NCBI GenBank assembly: GCA_049999725.1
Contig: JBNGIS010016371.1
Location: forward strand, 1 to 40,216
Length of the DNA: 40,216 bases
DNA from: Haplomitrium mnioides
Lineage: Eukaryota > Marchantiophyta > Haplomitriopsida > Calobryales
Direction: 5' to 3'
Part shown: positions 29,874-38,164 of the stretch, in pieces
Numbering within the stretch: the stretch's first letter is position 1
Layout: the number at the start of each line of letters is the position of its first letter
The notes under the pieces: model-generated
What the model was told of the DNA's origin: nothing
What the model saw: only the letters and a program-made list of their open reading frames with translations
Databases searched by the model: none
Program-made: the position numbers and the translations under genes

Positions 29874-30429
29874 GTTCAAAAAGAAAAGAAATGGACAACT
29901 AAAAATGAATGAAAAAATTCTAATATGAAAAAAGAGGCAAAATGAAACTAAACTAGAAGTAACTACAAATTTTCTTGTAAACAAAAAATTGACACATATA
30001 TCTCCGACAATATAAAGAAACTTTCTATTTGAGTTTGTTTTGTATCTGAAAATTACAAAGTGGTTTTCCCACAAAAAAATTCATTCATGTAGTTTTTTCT
30101 ATGTCATTTTGCACAATTTGAAAAAAAAAATTGGTACACAAAGCACTCAAGATCTTTATCTTTGTAGATTTCTTTTTCTCTCAAAAAATTTCAGCATAGT
30201 GTTGTTTTGTGGAGTTTTTCCCCAAAAAAAAAACTTTTTTGATACATTTGTATACTCTATTGACTTGTTCATTAAAATCATGTAGTTATCTATCTTTTCT
30301 CTGTATATTTCAAATGGCAAGAGCAACAAAATGCAAAAAAAAAAAAAAAAAACAATTGGAATTTGAAGATTTGCTCTCTTAAAAAAGATTCACTACTAGA
30401 AGATAAGGTGATCATCTTCAAATCATAAT
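29874..30429. other. No gene seen; A/T-rich with an A-run
   Basis: About 550 bases with several homopolymer runs, including 18 or more A near 30336-30353. The A-run could be the poly(A) tail of an unrecognised retroposon. Confidence 0.45.
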
Positions 30430-30620
30430 GGTGAGGAAAAGAAGATTGGTGAACCAAAAGTATCAAATATGATGGCTAGTATTTTGGGTTAAAATATACC
30501 GATTACAGAACAAGATTTTTATTTGGGTGACGATCGTGAGACTCAACCCTACGCAAGTATAAGATCAAGAAGAGAAACCTTTGCGAATATAGGATCAAGA
30601 AGGGAACCCTACACTCTAGT
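30430..30620 (+). pseudogene. Gene-1-like scrap with 30-bp coding repeats fused to copia pol
   Basis: Reads GEPKVSNMMASILG and then GDDRETQPYASIRSRRETFA, continuing with SRREPYT. MASIL and the PYA.I.SRRE repeats match the start of gene 1 (MASILEKK and EPYARI at 6600-6690 and 36400-36480). The frame runs on into copia sequence (GRLIGSKNKPRQ at about 30690), so the two are fused or the repeat spread into the copia gene. Confidence 0.55.
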
Positions 30621-31314
30621 GCGACTCCAAAAAATTGATACGCCTGCAACCAATATACAGCCCAAGGCAAAGTGTGGTAGACTTATAGGCTCAAAGAATA
30701 AGCCTAGACAATCGACATCAATGAACATTGCTACAAAGATAGATGAAATAGCAATTGATTATTCCCATACCGGTTAAATATGAAACAAATCCCAAACTAC
30801 TATGGATGATTCATTCGCATTCTCGATATCACAATCAGTGGATAAGGATATACCTGATCCTTTATCTGTAAGATAAGTACAATCAAGATCTAATTAACCC
30901 CAATGGGAAAAGACAATTAATTCGGAACTTGACTCTCTCATAAAACAAGAAGTTTTCGGTTCCATCATGCCTACACCCCCTGATGTGCATCTAGAAGATT
31001 AAAGATTTATTTTTGTTTGCAAATATAATGCAAAAGGTGATGTCACAAGATTCAAGGCTAGATTAGTTGCCAAAGGATACACTCAAATTCTTGGACGTGA
31101 CTATGATCTCACATACTCACCTGTTATTGACACTATTTTTTACAGATACATGATAGCCTTTGCTATCCAACGTCATCTAACTATGCATATAATGGACGTC
31201 ATCATTGCTTACTTATATGGTACTTTGGATACCCATATTTTTTTGAAGGCACCCCCCGAGCTTATATCAAGAATGGCATTTCACATTCAGGGGGAGAACA
31301 ACCAAAGTGCATAT

Positions 31315-31650
31315 GGACCTTTAGTCCCAAATGGCCCAAATTTTGAGATTAGACCTTTTGCCTCTCATGGCCCAAATTCTGAGATTAGACCTTTTGTCTC
31401 TCATGGCCCAAATTCTGAGAATGGACTTTTTGTCTCTCATGGCTTAAATTCTGAGGTTGGACCTTTTGTCCCTTATGACATGCACTATAAAAATGGACCT
31501 TTAGTCCACAGAGGCACAATGATTCAAAATGGACCTTTTGTCCACAAAGACCTCAATCTGGGAAAAGGACCTTTTGTCCTCAATGGCCAACAAATGGAAG
31601 GACCTTCTGTCTACAAAAGGCCACTGCCAATCCAGAAAGGACCTTTAGTC
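31315..31650 (+). repeat. 36-bp in-frame minisatellite inside copia reverse transcriptase
   Basis: GGACC-type anchors at 31315, 31351, 31387, 31423, 31459, 31495, 31531 and 31567 are exactly 36 apart. The next two, 31600 and 31639, are 33 and 39 apart. The unit encodes a 12-residue repeat like GPFVSHGPNSEI and contains the near-palindrome GGACCTTTAGTCC. Confidence 0.92.
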
Positions 31651-31710
31651 CTCACGTCTAAAAGACGATGCCAAATGATGGAAACTAAAATGAGCAACCA
31701 GCAAATCAAT

Positions 31711-31860
31711 GGACCTTAAGTCCAGCCAGCGCACTCGCTAAGCAAGCAGCAAATCAACGGATCTTTAGTCCAGCCAACGCACTCACTGAGCAAGCAGCAA
31801 ATCAACAGATATTTAGTCCAGCCAGCCAATTTGTTGAGCAAACAAAGCTGCAGAGGACTT
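31711..31860 (+). repeat. 48-bp minisatellite continuing the copia insert
   Basis: GGACCTTAAGTCCAGCC-type units start at 31711, 31759 and 31807, 48 apart. The same GGAC..GTCC arms recur singly at about 31853 and 31894. All steps here are multiples of 12. Confidence 0.88.
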
Positions 31861-33170
31861 TTAGTCCCACATATATACAAGCTGCAAAGTGGACCTTTAG
31901 TCCCCCATCATCAAAGTATTCCACATGACAATATGAAGTTGGCAAAGCATTCTATAAATGCATCTAGATCACAAATCAATCAACCAAGCACACAAATGGC
32001 AGTTCAAGTCCTGAGATCGATATACGGACTAAAACAGAGTGGCAGAATTTAGTACCAAAGATTCAAATAAGAAATGATGACACTAAATTATACAAATGAT
32101 GACATTGCTCCATGCCTATTTATGAAACACCAAAGCTCTGAATATGTCGTAGTTGCACTCTATGTAGACGACATAAACATTTTTGGCACAAAAGCTTTAG
32201 CTACCAATACTATCGCCAAACTGAAGGATATATTTGAAATGCAAGACATTGGAGAACCTGATCTCTGTCTTGGAATCCAATTTGAGCATATGTCCAATGG
32301 TATTCTGATCCATACTTCCACATATACCGCCAAGATTCTCAAGCAATTCAATATGAACAATGCTCATCCAACGAGCACCCCAATGGAATTGAGATCTTCG
32401 GACCCAACAAAGGACATGTTCGGAAAACGCAAAGAACATTAACCAATTCCGGGATCAGAAAAACCATACCTGTCTACAATAGGAGCACTCATGTACCTTG
32501 CCAATCAGACCAGACCTGATATATCTTTTGCAGTAAATATGCTTGCAAAGCATAGCTCCCAGCTCACAATTTGCCATTGGAACGGGCTCAAACGCATTTT
32601 CAGATACCTAAAAGATACAAAAGACATGGGACTTTTTTTCCCTAAAAATGCACCAAATGAGATTGTCGATTATGCCGATGTTGGATATCTATTTGATCCT
32701 GATGACGCAAAGTCTCAAACAGGATATGTTTTCCTTAAAGGAAACACTGCTATCTCATGGAAGAGCACCAAGCAAACTATTACTACTACATCGACCAATC
32801 ATGTTGAGAGTATTGTCCTTTATGAGGCTAGTAGGGAAGGTATATGGCTCTGACAACTTATTGACCATATCAACAATAACACATGCCAGCCCATACTTGA
32901 TTCTCCTACTATAATATACGAAGACAATTGACCATGTGTTGACCAGATTGCTCAAGGCTTTATTAAAGGTAACAGAATTAAACATATTGCTCATAAATTC
33001 TTCTACACCCATGAGCAATATGGTGATAAAATCCATGTCCAATGGATAGCAAGCAAAGATAACAGAGCAGATATCTTCACCAAACCACTTCCACCCGCCC
33101 TACACATTGCACATACTAAGGGGTTTGGTTTGAGAAGACTCTCTGAATTACAACAGAACAATATACAATA

Positions 33171-33659
33171 ACTGCTTGAATATTTATACATTTATTTCCA
33201 CCCATCTCTGACCTTTAGTCATGAAGATCAAGGATTGCAAAGATGATCATTTATTTTGATGCAAGTGCCTAATCTTGTCTGAATGTCTTACAGGTAATGA
33301 CATGAACATATTATATTAGAAGCTGACATCACTTCTCAGCTTTTGAGGCTGATATCATTTTTCAGACAGATCTTCATGGCACAAAGAGAGGACACACCAA
33401 CACATCAATGAAGACGCAACAACACCATGCAGTGATATGATGATACTGCTATACTCTTGAAAGCATAAATTTTTGACAAGTTTTTTTTTCTTTTGACATT
33501 ATCCAACTATAAATATGTGGTGGCACTATTTCCCTCAGAAGAAAGTGGGAGAGTTTTAATGAGACCACACATACATAAGATTTGGATCTAGAATTCTATG
33601 GATATATAGTCCTTTTTAAATATGGCTAATTATTAGTAGAAGAATCAGCCAATGGGGAG
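33171..33659 (+). other. Copia 3' internal region
   Basis: Non-coding stretch between the end of RNase H and the LTR. It ends in the purine run AATGGGGAG at 33651-33659, the expected polypurine tract. A short AGCTGACATCACTTCTCAG motif is loosely duplicated near 33320-33360. Confidence 0.6.
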
Positions 33660-33832
33660 TGTTATAGGGACCATATATATAACCCTATATCAAGAGTTGT
33701 ACTCATTCATTCACTCATTCTATTCTACTCTCGCTCTCGGTAGCCCTCGGATGTATGTGCGGTGCTTATGCGATAACACTATTGTAAATCCCATAGCTCA
33801 CCACTTTGGAATACCAGCTGGAACCAATTGTA
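33660..33832 (+). repeat. Copia 3' LTR (complete or truncated)
   Basis: Starts TGTTATAGGGACC directly after the polypurine tract and contains CATATATATAACCC near 33671. The right edge is set where gene 2 homology begins (about 33832). It is short (about 170 bp) and lacks a clear CA end. No 5' partner was found. Confidence 0.6.
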
Positions 33833-34922
33833 TTGAGAAGTGAATGTCTACTCAAGAGTCGACTTTGGCTTGATCTTGAGGGTCTCCAACACCAACTCTC
33901 TTTTTAATTTCTGAGATGAAACCATTCTACTCTCCACAAACCTCTGATGCAAATATTTGACCTTCTAAATTAATGTCATTTCTAATTAATTTGGTACCTT
34001 TGGTTGTAATTATCATCTATTGCAAATATTTGGGCCTTTGTTGGTGTTAAGCCCACGTACACATAACAGTTGCAAAGCAACAACATTGGATTGTTTGCTC
34101 CATGTTTGGTGATTAAAAGTTGTCTTGCATCAGACTTGTGATTGCTTCTTGCAATCTCATACCAATACTTGTTAGAGTTCCTCATATCAAACTCTGACTT
34201 ATCCTTCAACCCGCACTTTAGGTCAACGAGAACAATAAAAAACCGTGCGCATATTTTTTGGTGAGCATTCTCTATGCCAAAAGCTCAACAAAGTCTTCAT
34301 TCAACCTTCTAATTTAGAATGGCCCACAGTTGTCCATTCCAAGTTTTGGAAGATTTAAATTCTCTAGCCAAATTGTAATAGTTTCCTCTCAGACTCTGCA
34401 CTGCTAGATTGTAGACTCTTTGATTTTATTTTTGTCTTCCTCAGACACTATTTGAGGTCCACTTGATCATGCTTTTGAAATGTTTGCATCCTCTTATGTG
34501 GTTGTCGTTTAGCTCTTGAGGTTGGAGCCCGAACTGGCTCCAACTCCGCTTCCTCTCCGTAGCTACTTGGTGATGAAGACAAAGGGGCCAAAGAAAATAA
34601 CCTTGTTGGAAAGTGGGAGGGGACTAGCTCCTCCTTAATAATGGGTATGGGAACAAGCTTTTTCTTTGGGACGGTCTGTTTCTTCTTTTTTGGAGCCTTG
34701 ATTGGCTCCACCGCCTTTCTCTTTTTGCCAGTTGATGGTCATGTTGTTGTTGTCATTGACATGGTTGCCATGCTTGGATGCAACACCAGCTATTGAATAT
34801 GGACTCCATGCTTTGGCTTCAATAGCTTGATGCTAATGGCCAACTTGATGAAGTCTTGCTCATCACACTTGGCGTAAGGGTATATTGAATAAATTGAAAA
34901 TAAAATTTAAAAAATGATCAGA
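33833..34922 (-). pseudogene. Gene 2, copy C: lysine-rich linker and ParB-like exon
   Basis: Starts at 34922 after an acceptor (CAACAAG) and shows DFIKLAISIKLLKPKHG without the LTR insertion found in copy A. It continues with EPIKAPKKKKQTVPKKK (basic), then LFQ..-type ParB sequence, KDKSEFDMRNSNKYWYEIAR, ARQLLITKHGANNP and YVGLTPTKAQIFAIDDNYNQ. This copy preserves the ParB-like pattern better than copy A (for example Y-W-YEIAR without a stop). It is cut at about 33833 by the copia LTR, so the methyltransferase exons are missing. Confidence 0.65.
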
Positions 34923-35000
34923 CTTGTTGCACAAAAAAGATCCATATATTTATAAGGCATTTAAACTTCTAGCCTACAGCCTAAGCTAAAAAATGACTCA

Positions 35001-35390
35001 AAGTCCATGCTCACATGGAGTTCGAATCCAAGTGCGGAGGGACTCTGAGTCGTTGCACGTCTGGACTCCCGAATCTATGCTTGCATGGACTTATGAGTCC
35101 CGTTGCGCTAGGACTCTTGAGTCCATACACGCATGGACTCGAAGTCCCTAAGCACCTAACTCCAAAGTCCATGCTTGCATGGACTCCAAAGTCCATGCTT
35201 GCATGGACTCCAGAGTCTATGCGCACAAATACTCCTGAGTCTATGCGCGCTTGGACTCGGAAGTATCTGCGAGCATGGACTCCCAAGTCCATGCGCACAT
35301 GAACTCTGGAGTCCTGGTGAGCTTGGACTATGAGTCCTTGCGCACACTAAGTTAACTCAGAACTCAATGCACGCATGGTGTTCCCAATCA
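35001..35390. repeat. 24-bp palindromic array in a gene 2 intron (copy C)
   Basis: Lies inside the intron 34923-35432, the counterpart of the array at 7641-7810. Anchors 35004, 35027, 35050, 35074, 35098 and onward are 23-24 apart. Perfect AGTCCATGCTTGCATGGACT-like units occur near 35165-35210. Confidence 0.9.
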
Positions 35391-35432
35391 GTGTTTAAAG
35401 AAAAAAAATGCAAAATAGTTTTCAGATTTTAC

Positions 35433-35797
35433 CTTGCCGTCGTCCTTTGTCGACTGTAGATCCTTGGTGAATGTGTCCTTCTAATTCATCTCCGCAAAGC
35501 AAAATTGTTTTCTAGAGACCTTGTACAAGGTAATGCTATCCACTGACTCCACAAGCAATTCGATGTGGGCTTCCTACCCCTCTCTAATCATGGTTATTTG
35601 GACCAAAAGGCCCAAGTTATATTTCTCACCTTCACAAGCAAAAAGGTAAAGGTGTTCATCAATGTCTTTCATGCTGCCACAATTAAGTAGCCATTCCTAG
35701 TCTCACTTTTCATGCTCTAAAACCTTTAGCACATCCACATACCTATAAGGCTTTCGTTGAGAATGTTTGGGAACATTGACTTGTGCTGCAATTTTTC
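35433..35797 (-). pseudogene. Gene 2, copy C: 5' exon
   Basis: Minus-strand KIAAQVNVPKHSQRKPYRYV, DVLKVLEHEK, MKDIDEHLYLFACEGEKYN and LGLLVQITMI, ending GACGGCAAG before GTAAAATC. Residues and the donor site match 7222-7584. Stops lie near 35700, 35576 and 35484. The protein role is unknown. Confidence 0.65.
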
Positions 35798-35965
35798 CAA
35801 GAGTAAAAATTGGAGAAATTTGAGGGCAAAAACCCGACGAACGAAAGTTGACAAAAAGCGAACGGCTGAAAATGGAAAAATAAAAAGACATTGCAAAAAG
35901 AGTGATGACAAGAAAACAAAAACTAGAAAGTGAACTTGCGACAATAGAAGGAAGCTTTCCATTGT

Positions 35966-36075
35966 CACTACTTTTATACATGAATTTCAAAAAATGCATT
36001 TTCTCGCCAAAAAATGATTTGCAAAGTTCTTGACACGTAGGTTTGCATGGTGAAAAACATAGTATATAAGGCATT
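35966..36075. promoter_or_regulatory. Compact divergent promoter between gene 2 and gene 1 (second unit)
   Basis: TATAAAAG on the minus strand (35971-35978) faces gene 2, and TATATAAGG on the plus strand (36063-36071) faces gene 1. The boxes are about 85-90 bases apart. The TTTTGGCGAGAAAA block (minus strand, about 36000-36016) is shared with copy A. An open frame over this region is an accidental read-through. Confidence 0.65.
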
Positions 36076-36247
36076 GCTTGTTTTCATCTTTACAATTTCT
36101 TTTTTCCATTTTCTTCACAAAAAGTTACAATTTTGTCGTTTTACAAAATTGTCCTAAGAAGCACTTATTTTAGATAGTCTATTAGAGGTAGACAATATTT
36201 GTTAAAATAGTTTCTTCAAATAGTTGATTTTCAGGCAATATTTTTCA

Positions 36248-38160
36248 ATGACTGGAGTTTCCAAAGGCAAGAAGAGGTTAGAGTTCCAAGATTAATGTTC
36301 ACAGAAAAGTGTTACTTTTGACCGAAAACTAGAGATTTGTTCAAACCGCAATTCTTTGGAGGTAAGCGATGGACTACCCAAAGCGTAAAGTGTGATGGCA
36401 AGTATATTGGAGAAAAAGATAGCTTGTGTTGAATCAAATAGCTCTATCCAAGAAGATTGAGAAGGTGAACCCTATGCGCGCATAGGATCAGGGATTGAAC
36501 CTTATATGTGCATAAGGTTCAAGAGTGAATCCAATGCGTGCATAAGAACAAGGAGTGAACACGTTGCCTGTAAAGGATCAAAGAGGGAACCCAGTGCCCA
36601 CAAAGGATCCAAGACTCAACTTTCTGCAGGCCTTTGATCTTTTTTCCCAGTCAAGCTGTCAAAGTTGAATCTTTCTTTTGACTACTCCAAGAAATCAACA
36701 GAAAAACGTTCAACTCAAAATTTCCAAATAGTTGTGAACCTTTCTTCGTCTTTATCTAATGAAGACCTTGAAATTCAAGATCAAAATATGTTTTTCCAAA
36801 GCACACAAAGCATAGAATCAGTGGACGGTTTCAATTTTGGGGTTCAATCAATGTCCCTAATAGCACCACTCAAACAATGGGTGATTTCAATTCAAGTTGA
36901 CCCTCGCAATGAGATTAGGAAATCTGAAGCAAACCAAATTCTTTTTGAGGAATCTTCAGACAAAAATTTGGGAAATGATTATAACAAAGGATCTCAATCA
37001 ATAAATATTTTATTGGAGTTATCACCAAGGGCACCGATTATGTTACAAAAAACATTTCCTAATGTTCAAGATATTGATGAAGATTCCGTTCTCGCATGGT
37101 GTAGTTCTCCCAATCCTCAAGGAGGACCCAATCCTTTGAAAACTAATTGCAAAGAAACAAACAATGTTTACAATAATGATCCAGATCTTTAGAACGATGA
37201 ATTATCTCCAATTGTTGGGTTCGCCTACGGACTGAATCGACCAGTACAATATAATAATTCTTTGTCTTGGCCAAAATCGAAGTGGGTAAACACCTTACAT
37301 GAAAATTCTTTGTGGAAAGTTCATCATGACGAGAGCTTCGTTAAGAAAATGCTCGATCTAATGTCAATTTCTAAATTGAAGAGAATTTTATACTGTCGAA
37401 ATAATTGCTTGTTATTGTGAAAGAAAGATTTTTTGAAAACTATCAGAGAAAAGTATTTTTGACAAAGCATGAAGAATCCAGATATCACATTGCAGTGGGG
37501 AATACCAAGAAAAGACTCTGCTGTTGACAATTGGTTCACTCTGTCTAGCGGTTTGGTTGTCTATAGAAGAGCTTTTAAATTAATATTATCAGTTGGGAAT
37601 GATGGAATCCAACGGATTTAAAATCTCAGAAATGCAGATCTTAGAGGCATTTTTGCAAAAGAGAGCTATCTGCTAAAGGATTATTTGTGCACGAGTGGAT
37701 GGACAATTGTTTGTCAGGGACACTATGAGAGAATGCCCACTGACAAAGTTTGTAACTTGCCCGATAATTTTACAAAGTGGGAAGTTTATAGCTACTACAT
37801 AACTTATTTGAAAGAGAAAGATCTTGATTGCATTCTTAGTTTTTTGGGTTTTACAAAACATTGGAGAACTCATTTTCCAAATGTCAAAATTCCAAAATGC
37901 AATAAATACTCTTTGTGAATCAACATGCAAAGAAATAAAATCATTGCGAGAAATATCCGTCTTGGAGTTCAACAAAGATAACAAGTTTCTTATCTTTTGA
38001 AACTTTTTGTTAATCCATGCTCTTTTTTTAAGACTCAAAGCTTAGCTCTAGAGATGTTATGTTTTCTCAACATAGTGCCAAAAGATATTTTTTTTCTTAA
38101 GTTGTTCAACAAATCAAACTTGAGTGAAATAATTCACTCAAGAATTCCTTGTGAGCAAAG
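36248..38160 (+). pseudogene. Gene 1, copy B: N-terminal half of the DUF7869-family protein
   Basis: Likely start ATG at 36248 (MTGVSKGKKRLEFQD). Then VMASILEKKIA, the 10-residue repeat array, an open stretch at 36665-37192 closely matching 5999-6724, and LSPIVGFAYGLNRP. Next come ISKLKRILYCRNNCLL (zinc-cluster start), VYRRAFKLILSVGNDGIQRI, MPTDKVCNLPDNFTKWEVY and HFPNVKIPKCNKYSL. This order matches N-terminal parts of DUF7869 proteins. Stops include TAG at 37190, where the other copies have a glutamine codon. It is truncated at 38160, where an inverted copy begins, so the catalytic core is absent. Confidence 0.75.
36471..36620 (+). repeat. 30-bp in-frame palindromic array in gene 1 (copy B)
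   Basis: Units start at 36471, 36501, 36531, 36561 and 36591, an exact 30-base step. The first, CCTATGCGCGCATAGG, is a perfect palindrome. The array encodes the 10-residue repeat EPYARIGSGI and later decayed versions. Confidence 0.9.
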
Positions 38161-38164
38161 TAGC

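Larger units (their letters stand above)
30621..33170 (+). pseudogene. Ty1/copia pol: reverse transcriptase and RNase H
   Basis: Recognisable in order: GSKNKP linker; WEKTINSELDSLIKQEVFG (about 30906-30960); FKARLVAKGYTQ (about 31050); MHIMDVIIAYLYGTLDTHIF (about 31180-31240); a ~700-base insert made of minisatellites; RSIYGLKQSGR (about 32015); ALYVDDINIFG with the catalytic YVDD at about 32156-32185; PYLSTIGALMYLANQTRPDI; TGYVFLKGNTAISWKSTKQ (RNase H); and HVQWIASKDNRADIFTKPLP near 33040-33095. Gag and integrase were not found. Stops occur at about 30777, 31717, 32052, 32440 and 32851. Confidence 0.9.

Noticed and set aside
35011-35347. Open frames on both strands in the array of the second unit
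   Set aside because: Palindromic repeat artefact inside an intron.
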